Source of the DNA: Candidatus Izemoplasma sp.
GTDB lineage: Bacteria; Bacillota_I; Bacilli_A; Izemoplasmatales; Izemoplasmataceae
NCBI GenBank assembly: GCA_007123975.1
Contig: SLFZ01000067.1
Span: forward strand, 1 to 19,452
DNA: 19,452 bases
Reading direction: 5' to 3'
A program made the translations under genes and the position numbers. The notes under the pieces are model-generated. The model was not told the origin of the DNA. It ran no database searches and saw only the letters and a program-made list of their open reading frames with translations. Below, in pieces: positions 1-6,835 of this stretch. Position 1 is the first letter of the stretch; each line of letters begins with the position of its first letter.

Positions 1-1
1 C

Positions 2-433
2 GACAATCAACTAAGGATGCCTGGTTTCGGCCACAAAGGCGTCAACGGAGGCCCACCGGGCGATCTTTACATCGTCTTTGAAGTTGCAGACAGCGACACC
101 TTCGAACGCCACGGCGACGATTTGGTGATGGAAATGCCGGTCACCATCGCCCAAGCCGCCCTTGGCGATGAACTCGACGTGCCCACGCCGTATGGCAAAG
201 TGAAGTTAAAGCTGCCTGCGGGCACGCAATCGCATAAAACCTTCCGCATGCGCGGCAAGGGCATGCCAAACCTCAGAAGCAAACGCAAAGGCGACCTTCA
301 CGTCTTGGTTAAGGTCGTGACACCGACCAACCTGTCGAAAAAACAAACCGACCTCTTTGAGGCACTGAAGAAAACCGATCTGACCAAGGACGAAACCATT
401 TGGCAAAAGTTTAAAAGCAAGTTTAAAGCCTAA
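2..433 (+). CDS. dnaJ: Chaperone DnaJ, C-terminal part (5' truncated by window edge)
   Basis: C-terminal substrate-binding part of the Hsp40 co-chaperone that delivers unfolded proteins to DnaK and stimulates its ATPase. The open frame enters from the left edge at base 2, so the Met at base 17 is internal and not a start. Visible is the junction of the two C-terminal beta-sandwich domains, with the family hallmark NGGPPGDLYI. After it come the DnaJ-C II features: PVTIAQAALGDELDVPT, then a TFRMRGKGMPNLRS segment and KGDLHVLVKVVTP. The J-domain, Gly/Phe region and zinc fingers must lie outside the window. A hairpin terminator follows immediately, closing what is probably the hrcA-grpE-dnaK-dnaJ heat-shock unit. 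In Bacillus prmA follows dnaJ; here it is missing and rsmE comes next. Confidence 0.95.
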   Translation, partial: DNQLRMPGFGHKGVNGGPPGDLYIVFEVADSDTFERHGDDLVMEMPVTIAQAALGDELDVPTPYGKVKLKLPAGTQSHKTFRMRGKGMPNLRSKRKGDLHVLVKVVTPTNLSKKQTDLFEALKKTDLTKDETIWQKFKSKFKA

Positions 434-457
434 AGCCGCGACACGTCGCGGCTTTTT
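432..457 (+). terminator. Intrinsic terminator after dnaJ
   Basis: A 9-bp perfect inverted repeat (AGCCGCGAC, 434-442, and GTCGCGGCT, 445-453) has a 2-nt centre, so it is effectively 8 bp around a 4-nt loop. It is followed by a run of T at 453-457. The hairpin begins right after the dnaJ stop codon and separates dnaJ from rsmE. Confidence 0.85.
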
Positions 458-478
458 ACTCGAAAAATGCACCTCGCA

Positions 479-487
479 TGGTATAAT
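479..487 (+). promoter_or_regulatory. Extended -10 promoter for rsmE-mtaB
   Basis: TG at 479-480, one base, then a perfect TATAAT at 482-487, followed about 20 bases later by the rsmE Shine-Dalgarno. No convincing -35 is seen 16-18 bases upstream, which is compatible with an extended -10 promoter. Confidence 0.7.
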
Positions 488-513
488 GGTGACGCAGAAA
501 GGAGTGTGACGCC

Positions 514-1179
514 ATGCAACGGTATATCCATAACCACCCTATCGGCGAAACCTGCGTGATTAAAGACGTCAACCAGCGGCGTCACATCACCGACATCCGT
601 CAATTGAAAACAGGCGACCACGTCGTCGTGTGCGAACGCGACGGCGCGTGTTTTTGGATGATGATCGCATCCATCCGTGACTGCGAGGTCACGCTAAACC
701 GGGTTCAAGCGCTCCCTCACATCAGACCCGGTACAAACCTGAACCTCGCGCAAGCGCTGATTCGACCGGATCATTTCAATTTGGTTCGTCAAAAGGCCTT
801 TGAACTCGGTGTGGACACCGTGTATCCAATCATCACCGAGCGCACGGTCTCACCCCTTGAACCGCGTTCACATGGCGCCGATGCCTTGCACGAAGCGATA
901 TCGCTTAAAGACCTTGACCTCTCCGCGTTTGACGCGGTGCTCGTGGCGCATGAAAACGAACACCAACAAACCCTTTCCGATGCGTTAGCCACAATCGATT
1001 CTACGGCACAGATTCTGCTTTTGATCGGCCCGGAAGGCGGGTTCAGCGATGCTGACCTTAAACACCTACCACCCCACGCGACCTACGTGACCTTGGGCGA
1101 AAAACTCCTTCGAAGCGAAACCGCGGCGATTTTCGCCGTCTCGATCATCATCCATGAGCGGGCGGTGATGAAGCGATGA
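514..1179 (+). CDS. rsmE: 16S rRNA m3U1498 methyltransferase RsmE, shortened
   Basis: Methylates N3 of U1498 in helix 44 of 16S rRNA using SAM; cytoplasmic and acting on the 30S subunit. The 221-aa product has the PUA-like N-terminus (MQRYIHNHPIG) and the SPOUT/trefoil-knot C-terminus: IGPEGGFS at 171-178 and LGEKLLRSETA at 194-204, which form the SAM-binding knot. The ATG is preceded by AAAGGAG at a normal distance. Bacillus RsmE is about 256 aa. The shortfall lies just after TERTV (109-112), where family members carry a roughly 25-residue segment of the type ERWxKIxxEAxxQ. Here the sequence goes directly from TERTVSPLEP to RSHGADALHEAISLKDL. Whether the enzyme is still active is unknown. 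The gene overlaps mtaB by 4 nt (ATGA), implying translational coupling. Confidence 0.9.
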   Translation: MQRYIHNHPIGETCVIKDVNQRRHITDIRQLKTGDHVVVCERDGACFWMMIASIRDCEVTLNRVQALPHIRPGTNLNLAQALIRPDHFNLVRQKAFELGVDTVYPIITERTVSPLEPRSHGADALHEAISLKDLDLSAFDAVLVAHENEHQQTLSDALATIDSTAQILLLIGPEGGFSDADLKHLPPHATYVTLGEKLLRSETAAIFAVSIIIHERAVMKR

Positions 1180-2471
1180 ACGTGGCTTTTACGACCCTTG
1201 GCTGCAAGGTCAATACCTACGAATCTGCGGCGCTTGAAGCGATGTTTCAAGACGCGGGATTTTCCGTGGTCGACGCCAAAGACGTCGCCGACGTCTACAT
1301 CATCAACACCTGCACCGTCACCAACGCCGCCGACGCGAAAAGCCGCAAGGCGATTCGCCGCGCCGTGCGTCAAAACCCTGAAGCCGTCGTCGGCGTAATC
1401 GGCTGTTACAGCCAGCTTGAAAGCGAAGCGGTGGCCGCGATTGAGGGCGTCGACATCATCATGGGCACAAGCGAACGCGGCCGGCTGCTTGACAACGTCA
1501 ACCGTTTCTTGCGTGAGCGCGAGCCCCTAAAAGAAGTCAAAGACTTTGCGGCGCTTCGCGCCTTTGATCAACTCAACGTCAGCAGCTTCAGCGACAACAC
1601 CCGTGCCTTCTTAAAAATACAAGACGGCTGTAACCAATACTGCAGCTTTTGCATCATCCCTTACGCGCGTGGCCCGGTTCGTTCACGGCCAATGGATGAC
1701 GTCCTAGACGAAGCCAAACGGTTAATTTCGGCTGGCTACCAAGAGATTGTCCTCACCGGCATCCACACCGGCGGGTACGGGCAGGACCTTGATGAGACGC
1801 GTTTTTACGATTTGCTTAAGGCGATGACGGCCCTTGAAGGACTGGTTCGCTTGCGGATTTCATCGATTGAAATCAATCAATTAAGCGACGACATTCTCGA
1901 CCTAATCGCCACAAACAAAGTCTTCGCGAGGCACCTTCACATTCCAATCCAAAGCGGGTCAGACGGCGTGTTGCGTCGGATGCGAAGACGCTACAGTGTC
2001 TCAGCATTCAGCGACCGCCTCAAGGCGGTGCGCACGCGTTTGCCCGACGTGGCCATCACCACCGACGTCATCGTCGGGTTTCCTGGCGAGACCGAGGACG
2101 AATTTTTAGAAACCAAGGCGACGCTTGAACGCCTCGCGTTCTCAGAGTTGCACGTCTTTCCGTACTCAAAGCGCTCCGGCACAAAAGCCGCCGCCTTTTC
2201 CAATCACGTGCACGGCACCGTGAAGACGCTTCGGGCAGGCGAGTTGGGTGCGCTCAATGAAATGCTTGCCAAGCGCTTTGCGCAAGCACGCCTTGACGAT
2301 GTGCACGACGTTTTATTTGAACGCTGCGATGGTTCGATGTGTGAAGGACATACCTCGCATTATTTACGGGTTCGTGTGGAAACGGACAAGCACTTGGAAA
2401 ACACGGTATGTCGAGTGAAATTAACGAAGCCGGATTATCCGCAAAGTTTAGCCACTTTTGTCGAAAAGTGA
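1176..2471 (+). CDS. mtaB: tRNA t6A37 methylthiotransferase MtaB (radical SAM)
   Basis: Converts t6A37 to ms2t6A37 in tRNAs that read ANN codons, using radical SAM chemistry and two [4Fe-4S] clusters. The N-terminal UPF0004 domain carries three cluster-binding cysteines, C10 (TLGCKVN), C46 (NTCTVTN) and C77 (GCYSQ). The radical SAM CX3CX2C motif is C152, C156 and C159 (DGCNQYCSFCIIPYARG). A C-terminal TRAM-like region (about 365-430, with EGHTSHYLRVRVE) should bind tRNA. At 431 aa it matches MtaB rather than MiaB or RimO; the opening TLGCKVN and the RGPVRSR segment also fit MtaB. Its ATG overlaps the rsmE stop by 4 nt. The last 60 or so codons look less GC-rich than the rest. No hairpin terminator is evident before the rpsU promoter. 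Confidence 0.93.
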   Translation: MNVAFTTLGCKVNTYESAALEAMFQDAGFSVVDAKDVADVYIINTCTVTNAADAKSRKAIRRAVRQNPEAVVGVIGCYSQLESEAVAAIEGVDIIMGTSERGRLLDNVNRFLREREPLKEVKDFAALRAFDQLNVSSFSDNTRAFLKIQDGCNQYCSFCIIPYARGPVRSRPMDDVLDEAKRLISAGYQEIVLTGIHTGGYGQDLDETRFYDLLKAMTALEGLVRLRISSIEINQLSDDILDLIATNKVFARHLHIPIQSGSDGVLRRMRRRYSVSAFSDRLKAVRTRLPDVAITTDVIVGFPGETEDEFLETKATLERLAFSELHVFPYSKRSGTKAAAFSNHVHGTVKTLRAGELGALNEMLAKRFAQARLDDVHDVLFERCDGSMCEGHTSHYLRVRVETDKHLENTVCRVKLTKPDYPQSLATFVEK

Positions 2472-2509
2472 AGCCTTACTAAATATTTGGGACGAAAACG
2501 CTAAATGCC

Positions 2510-2538
2510 TTTACAACTTGGCTTATCTCTGGTATTAT
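2510..2538 (+). promoter_or_regulatory. Promoter of rpsU (-35, extended -10)
   Basis: TTTACA at 2510-2515, a 17-bp spacer, TG at 2530-2531 and TATTAT at 2533-2538. Optimal spacing plus the TGn extension suggests a strong SigA-type promoter, suitable for a ribosomal protein gene. Confidence 0.8.
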
Positions 2539-2576
2539 TGTAGTGGAATTTCTGGAGCGGAAGGAGGGGAACCCCT

Positions 2577-2747
2577 ATGGCCAAAACTGTGGTACGCAAC
2601 AACGAATCATTAGAAGACGCGTTGAAACGTTTCAAACGCGATGTTTCGCGTTCCGGGACCCTTGCGGAAGCTCGTAAGCGAGAGTATTACGTAAAACCGA
2701 GCGTGTCGAAGAAGATTAAGCAACGGCAACACAAAGGTAAAAAATAA
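2577..2747 (+). CDS. rpsU: 30S ribosomal protein bS21
   Basis: Small basic 56-aa protein of the 30S subunit, located near the mRNA exit/Shine-Dalgarno region. The sequence MAKTVVRNNESLEDALKRFK followed by RDVSRSGTLAEARKREYYVKPS is the standard bS21 pattern, and the C-terminus is Lys/Arg-rich (KKIKQRQHKGKK). A very strong Shine-Dalgarno, AAGGAGG at 2561-2567, lies 9 nt before the ATG. The gene has its own promoter and its own terminator, so it is monocistronic or nearly so. In Bacillus yqeY follows rpsU; here it is absent. A GGGGAACCCC palindrome lies between the Shine-Dalgarno and the start. Confidence 0.96.
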   Translation: MAKTVVRNNESLEDALKRFKRDVSRSGTLAEARKREYYVKPSVSKKIKQRQHKGKK

Positions 2748-2753
2748 CCCTTG

Positions 2754-2782
2754 CAAGCAGGTGAAAACCTGCTTGTTTTTTT
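2754..2782 (+). terminator. Intrinsic terminator after rpsU
   Basis: A perfect 9-bp stem (2754-2762 with 2767-2775) closes a GAAA tetraloop and is followed by seven T residues at 2776-2782. It is a textbook rho-independent terminator 6 nt after the rpsU stop. Confidence 0.93.
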
Positions 2783-2798
2783 GCCGGAGAATTCTCGA

Positions 2799-2827
2799 TT
2801 GACTTACGCCTTCAAGCACCGTATAAT
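2799..2827 (+). promoter_or_regulatory. Promoter of the lipoprotein gene
   Basis: TTGACT at 2799-2804, a 17-bp spacer and TATAAT at 2822-2827. Near-consensus in both boxes and without a TGn extension, unlike several other promoters in this window. Confidence 0.82.
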
Positions 2828-2874
2828 GGGTAACTAGAAGGAACATTTTGCATAACATCCTTGGAGGTTTTGCC

Positions 2875-3336
2875 ATGAAACGCTTATTCACAATGATGGC
2901 GATGGCGTTGCTCGCGTTGACGCTGTCTGCATGCGCAACCCGTGAAGCGCCTGAACACGCTGCGATTGCGTTTAACGCGATTGCCGAAGACCGGAACCTT
3001 ATCATCAACGTCACCGAAGCGCATTACACCTGTTACACGGTGGTCGGCGTCAGAACGACGAAAGAGTGCCAATACGCCGTGCGTTACCGTGTTGACGAGT
3101 CGATTCCTATTTGGGACCGTGACCTCTTCTCAGTCGTCATCATTACCTACAGCGGCCCCAACCAATTTACCACGCACGTTGAGCGCATCGACGAAGGCAT
3201 GATTGAAAACATCTTCAATGACTATGTCGAGATGGTCATTTTGAAAGATTTTGACGACACCTTGGAAAACGGCACCTTGAACCGTCACCAAATCGCCGAT
3301 GGCATGGAACGCATGCGCGAACTCGACGAAGACTAA
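2875..3336 (+). CDS. Predicted lipoprotein of unknown function
   Basis: I do not recognise a family. The 153-aa product has a lipoprotein signal: MKR, a hydrophobic stretch (LFTMMAMALLALTL), then the lipobox LSAC with the lipidated Cys at residue 20. It is therefore expected on the outer face of the cytoplasmic membrane, processed by Lgt and Lsp. The mature part is acidic and has two further cysteines (C53, C65) that could form a disulfide outside the cell. The start at 2875 is chosen because TGGAGG at 2862-2867 sits 7 nt upstream and the signal peptide begins exactly there; an in-frame ATG at 2848 would add nine residues and has no suitable Shine-Dalgarno. Promoter and terminator are its own, so its place between rpsU and phoH gives little functional guidance. 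Confidence 0.8.
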   Translation: MKRLFTMMAMALLALTLSACATREAPEHAAIAFNAIAEDRNLIINVTEAHYTCYTVVGVRTTKECQYAVRYRVDESIPIWDRDLFSVVIITYSGPNQFTTHVERIDEGMIENIFNDYVEMVILKDFDDTLENGTLNRHQIADGMERMRELDED

Positions 3337-3351
3337 CCCATTGAACACGAT

Positions 3352-3392
3352 AATAAACGGTGAAAAAAACCTCACCGTTTATTTCTTTCTTT
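3352..3392 (+). terminator. Intrinsic terminator after the lipoprotein gene
   Basis: A perfect 12-bp stem (AATAAACGGTGA, 3352-3363, with its complement at 3372-3383) around an 8-nt A-rich loop, followed by a T-rich tract broken by C residues (3382-3392). It separates the lipoprotein gene from the phoH operon. Confidence 0.85.
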
Positions 3393-3400
3393 AGCGCTTA

Positions 3401-3409
3401 TGGTATAAT
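3401..3409 (+). promoter_or_regulatory. Extended -10 promoter of the phoH-nif3 operon
   Basis: TG at 3401-3402, one base, then TATAAT at 3404-3409. The -35 position (about 3381-3386) falls in the T/C-rich tail of the upstream terminator and matches poorly, so the extended -10 probably carries recognition. It lies 32 bases upstream of the phoH start codon. Confidence 0.72.
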
Positions 3410-3441
3410 AAACGTAACGAAAATTAAGGGAGACTGATGGA

Positions 3442-4407
3442 TTGAAACTGCGTACGCTTAAGACCACGTTCAACAGCATCCATACGTTCAGCGAGGTGAT
3501 CGGTGTAAACGATCGCCATTTAAACGTGCTCTCCAGTCTTTTTCACGTCAACATCTACACCAAAGGCGACACCATCGACGTTGAGTGCGAAGACGACGCG
3601 CTGCTTGAGCGCATCGAAAACACCTTTGACACCTTGGTGCGGCTGGTTGAATCCAACATTCAAATCAGTGAACGCGACGTCATCTACGTCGCCACCTTGA
3701 GCGAATCGATGCCGCAAGCGACGATTCTCGACCATTACTTAACGCGCAAGCAAATCACCAAGACGCTCACCGGTAAGCCGATTTTCGCCAAAACCATCAA
3801 CCAACAACGCTACCTCGAGGCGATTGAACAAAACGACCTCGTCTTCTCCATCGGCCCCGCCGGAACGGGGAAGACCTACGTCGCCGTGGTGCACGCCATC
3901 AGCAAACTAAAAAACGGCGACATCTCAAAAATCATCCTCACCCGTCCCGCCGTCGAGGCCGGCGAGAACCTCGGGTTTTTGCCGGGCGATTTAAAAGAGA
4001 AGATCGACCCCTACCTTCGTCCTTTGTATGACGCACTCTATGAAGTCTTAGGCACGAAACAAACCGAAGAACTCATCGAACGCGGCACGATTGAAATTGC
4101 GCCGCTTGCCTACATGCGTGGGCGGACGCTTGAAAACGCCTTTGTCATCTTGGACGAAGCGCAAAACACGACCAAAGGCCAGATGAAGCTGTTTTTGACG
4201 CGGCTAGGTTTCCGCTCAAAAATGGTCGTCACCGGCGATTTGACACAGATCGATTTGCCGCCGCGGGCGATCAGCGGGTTGATTCATGCGACACAGCTTT
4301 TAAAGAACGTGTCCGGCATTGACGTGATACGCTTCGAACGCATCGACGTCATCCGCCATCCGCTAATTCAAAAGATCCTGGAGCGATACGACGATGAACA
4401 TTTATAA
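3442..4407 (+). CDS. phoH: PhoH-family ATPase
   Basis: P-loop ATPase of the PhoH family, related to the superfamily 1 helicase core. Its exact role is not settled; its frequent neighbourhood with ybeY suggests RNA or ribosome metabolism. The 321-aa product has a Walker A (GPAGTGKT, 138-145), a Walker B with the family signature (FVILDEAQN, 234-242) and a conserved TGDLTQIDLP segment after it. The start is TTG at 3442, about 8 nt behind an AGGGAGA Shine-Dalgarno. The nearby ATG at 3437 is in another frame and is closed after two codons by a TGA that overlaps the TTG. It is first gene of the long operon and overlaps ybeY by 14 nt. In Bacillus pgpH lies between phoH and ybeY; here it is missing. 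Confidence 0.93.
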   Translation: MKLRTLKTTFNSIHTFSEVIGVNDRHLNVLSSLFHVNIYTKGDTIDVECEDDALLERIENTFDTLVRLVESNIQISERDVIYVATLSESMPQATILDHYLTRKQITKTLTGKPIFAKTINQQRYLEAIEQNDLVFSIGPAGTGKTYVAVVHAISKLKNGDISKIILTRPAVEAGENLGFLPGDLKEKIDPYLRPLYDALYEVLGTKQTEELIERGTIEIAPLAYMRGRTLENAFVILDEAQNTTKGQMKLFLTRLGFRSKMVVTGDLTQIDLPPRAISGLIHATQLLKNVSGIDVIRFERIDVIRHPLIQKILERYDDEHL

Positions 4408-4807
4408 TGAAGCGACAACTGAAAATTACCGTCCGCTCCTCACCAAGGTGCTAAAAAAAGCCTACGCCACGACCAACACACCGACATCGCGCGTCATCAC
4501 CGTGGTGCTTGTCACCGATGAGAAGATTAGAAGCCTCAACAAATCCTTTCGTGATAAAGACGAAACCACGGACGTGTTGACATTCCCAAGCGACGCAGAC
4601 GATGAACTCGGCGATGTCGTCATCGCCCTGTACACGGCGATGGCGCAATCCAGAGAACACGGCCATACGCTTAAGCGCGAACTCGCGTTTCTATGCGTGC
4701 ACGGATTTCTGCATGCGCTTGGCTATGATCATGACACTGAAGAAAACGAACGCGAGATGTTCGAAATGCAATCGAAGATATTAGACGCGCTAAAGATTTT
4801 CCGCTAG
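4394..4807 (+). CDS. ybeY: Endoribonuclease YbeY (rRNA maturation factor)
   Basis: Zinc-dependent single-strand endoribonuclease needed for 16S rRNA 3' end maturation and ribosome quality control. The 137-aa product has the family's metal site HGFLHALGYDH (H103, H107, H113) and the upstream TDVLTFPSD signature at 59-67, with LGDVVIAL following. It is slightly shorter than typical members (about 150-160 aa), mainly at the N-terminus. The ATG at 4394 lies inside the end of phoH with a GGAG about 10 nt upstream, so translation is coupled. Only 10 nt separate its stop from the cdd start; dgkA, which sits there in Bacillus, is absent. Confidence 0.94.
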   Translation: MNIYNEATTENYRPLLTKVLKKAYATTNTPTSRVITVVLVTDEKIRSLNKSFRDKDETTDVLTFPSDADDELGDVVIALYTAMAQSREHGHTLKRELAFLCVHGFLHALGYDHDTEENEREMFEMQSKILDALKIFR

Positions 4808-4817
4808 GAGGGTTTTG

Positions 4818-5213
4818 ATGGACAAAACCATGCACGACGCCGCCAAAGCGGCCTTGAAAAACGCCTACGTGACGTACTCCAACTTCCCCGTCAGCGCCGC
4901 CTTGAAGTTAAAAGACGGCACCATCATCACCGGCGTCAACATCGAAAACGCCTCGTACGGCCTTACCAACTGCGCCGAACGGACGGCCTTGTTTACCGCC
5001 TACGCGAGAGGCTATCGCAAAGACGACATTGACTCGATTTTGGTCACCACCAAACAAAACCATCTTGTGAGCCCTTGCGGCGCATGTCGTCAGGTCATGC
5101 GTGAGCTCATGCCTGAAGACGCGCTCGTGACGATGGTCGACGCATCGGGCAACCACAAAATCGTCAAAAACGCCGAGCTCTTGCCGCTTGGGTTCACCAA
5201 GGACGACCTTTAA
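4818..5213 (+). CDS. cdd: Cytidine deaminase
   Basis: Deaminates cytidine and deoxycytidine to uridine and deoxyuridine in pyrimidine salvage. The 131-aa product is of the small homotetrameric class with three Cys zinc ligands: C52 in NCAERTA, with the catalytic Glu54, and C87 and C90 in SPCGACRQ. The NIENASYGLTNCAERTA block is typical. I choose ATG 4818 over the adjacent TTG 4815 because TAGGAGGG at 4805-4812 gives a 5-nt spacing for the ATG and only 2 nt for the TTG. Its TAA stop overlaps the era ATG by one base. The adjacent cdd-era arrangement is common in Bacillota. Confidence 0.95.
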   Translation: MDKTMHDAAKAALKNAYVTYSNFPVSAALKLKDGTIITGVNIENASYGLTNCAERTALFTAYARGYRKDDIDSILVTTKQNHLVSPCGACRQVMRELMPEDALVTMVDASGNHKIVKNAELLPLGFTKDDL

Positions 5214-6112
5214 TGCATAAGAGCGGATTCATCACCATCATCGGAAAGCCCAACGTCGGGAAAAGCACCCTGCTCAACCGCATCGTCGGTGAGAAAGTCG
5301 CGATTACGTCGCATAAACCGCAAACCACAAGGCAAACGATTCGCGGCATTTACGACGCCGACGACGCCCAAATCGTCTTTATCGATACGCCCGGCATTCA
5401 CGACCCGAAGCACACCCTCGGGCGCATCATGACCGACGCGGCGCTCAGCACCCTCGGTGCCGTCGATCTCGTGTTATGGATGGTGAGCGGCTTAGAAAAA
5501 ATCGATGCCGTCGATGAAAAAATCATCGAACGCTTAAAAGCCCTCTCGACCCCGGTGGTCTTGCTTGTCAACAAAATCGACGCGGCCAAAGACATCGGCC
5601 GCTTAGAAACGCTGATTCACGATTATAAACACCGATTTGACTTCAAAGCCGTTTTCGCCGTCTCGGCGAAAACCGGAACGCACACGGATTTGCTGATGGA
5701 AGACATCAAAGGCATGTTGGAAGAAGGGCCGAAGTATTACCCGGAAGGGCAAGTAACCGATCACCCGCAATCCTTCCTCATCGCCGAACGCATTCGCGAG
5801 AAAATCTTATGGTTAACGCAAGAAGAAGTCCCTCACAGCGTCATGGTCACCATCGAATCGATGGAGCACGACGAGGAAAACCCCAACCTTTACAACATCC
5901 ACGCCACCATCGTGGTCGAGCGCGATTCCCAAAAGGGCATCATCATCGGCAAGGGTGGCAAGATGATCAAACGCATCGGCACCGAAGCGAGGAAAGACAT
6001 CTTGTCCTTGCTCGGGGTGAAGATATACCTTGATCTGCATTGCAAAGTCGTAAAAAACTGGCGCAACAAAGAACAATACTTGCGCCACCACGGGTTCCAC
6101 GATGAGCGATGA
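5213..6112 (+). CDS. era: GTPase Era
   Basis: Essential Ras-like GTPase that binds the 3' end of 16S rRNA during 30S maturation, linking functionally to YbeY upstream. At 299 aa it has the full family length. The G1 motif is GKPNVGKS (11-18), the switch region contains KPQTTRQTIRG (35-45), G3 is DTPG (58-61), G4 is NKID (120-123) and G5 is SAK (151-153). A C-terminal KH domain for RNA binding has the GKGG loop (246-249) in IIIGKGGKMIKRIG, and the protein ends with the usual VVKNWRNKEQYLRHHGF. It starts on the last base of the cdd stop and overlaps recO by 11 nt. Confidence 0.97.
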   Translation: MHKSGFITIIGKPNVGKSTLLNRIVGEKVAITSHKPQTTRQTIRGIYDADDAQIVFIDTPGIHDPKHTLGRIMTDAALSTLGAVDLVLWMVSGLEKIDAVDEKIIERLKALSTPVVLLVNKIDAAKDIGRLETLIHDYKHRFDFKAVFAVSAKTGTHTDLLMEDIKGMLEEGPKYYPEGQVTDHPQSFLIAERIREKILWLTQEEVPHSVMVTIESMEHDEENPNLYNIHATIVVERDSQKGIIIGKGGKMIKRIGTEARKDILSLLGVKIYLDLHCKVVKNWRNKEQYLRHHGFHDER

Positions 6113-6821
6113 ATGGATCGACGCCTACGTCCTGCGCACCATCGATTATCAGGACCACGGCAAGCTGCTTTATCTCTACACCGACGCCGGCATCAAAAGC
6201 GCCATTGCGCGCGGCGTCAAAAAGATGCAAAGCCCGCTTCGAGCATTCGCGCAGTCGGGTGCGCTGTTGCGCGTCAAACTGTCAAAAGGTGCGTTGCCGA
6301 CGTTAAAAGAAGCCGAACGAATCGCTCGGCATCCACAGATTGGTGAAGACTTGCTGAAGACGAGCGTCGCCGCGGTCATCCGCGAGCTGATTTACTACAA
6401 CATCAGCGACGACGATGACCACATCAAGCTGCTTGGCTTTGTGAAAAAGTTTTTGAAAGCCTTAAACGACACGTCTGACCCGAAGCAGCTCTTGATGCTG
6501 TTTCAGCTCAAACTGCTTTATTTTCTCGGCTATGGCGTGCGCTTCGATCGCTGCGGGCAATGTGGAAGCACGCGCGAGCTCTTGCTCGATGCGCACACCG
6601 GCATGGTGCTTTGCAAGGCACATAGCGACGCCTCGCACACGCTCGATGAAGCCGCGTTTACGCCGCTTCGCACGATGCTGCACGCCGAGATAGAAACCTT
6701 TACACCCATCCCGCTTGATGCATCCACGCAAAAACGTTTAGAAGCACTGATTGAAAGCTGGTATGAACACCACCTATCGTCCAAGCCAAAAGCGCTTGCG
6801 ATCCTTAAAACCCTAGACTGA
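6102..6821 (+). CDS. recO: DNA repair protein RecO
   Basis: Recombination mediator of the RecFOR pathway that helps load RecA onto SSB-coated single-stranded DNA. The 239-aa product has the N-terminal OB-fold opening (DAYVLRTIDYQDHGKLLYLYT), an ARGVKK segment at 37-42, a helical middle and the zinc-binding region CGQCG (C151, C154) followed by LCKAH (C171, H174). The second pair is CxxH where many family members have CxxC. Its ATG lies inside era (11-nt overlap), and it ends 14 nt before glyS. Sequence divergence of RecO is high, but position and zinc motif make the call safe. Confidence 0.9.
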   Translation: MSDEWIDAYVLRTIDYQDHGKLLYLYTDAGIKSAIARGVKKMQSPLRAFAQSGALLRVKLSKGALPTLKEAERIARHPQIGEDLLKTSVAAVIRELIYYNISDDDDHIKLLGFVKKFLKALNDTSDPKQLLMLFQLKLLYFLGYGVRFDRCGQCGSTRELLLDAHTGMVLCKAHSDASHTLDEAAFTPLRTMLHAEIETFTPIPLDASTQKRLEALIESWYEHHLSSKPKALAILKTLD

Positions 6822-6835
6822 CAGAGGTGACCCTC

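Noticed and set aside
6822..6835. Possible T-box leader for the glycyl-tRNA synthetase.
   Set aside because: Only 14 bases separate recO from glyS, and there is no T-box sequence or terminator/antiterminator structure.
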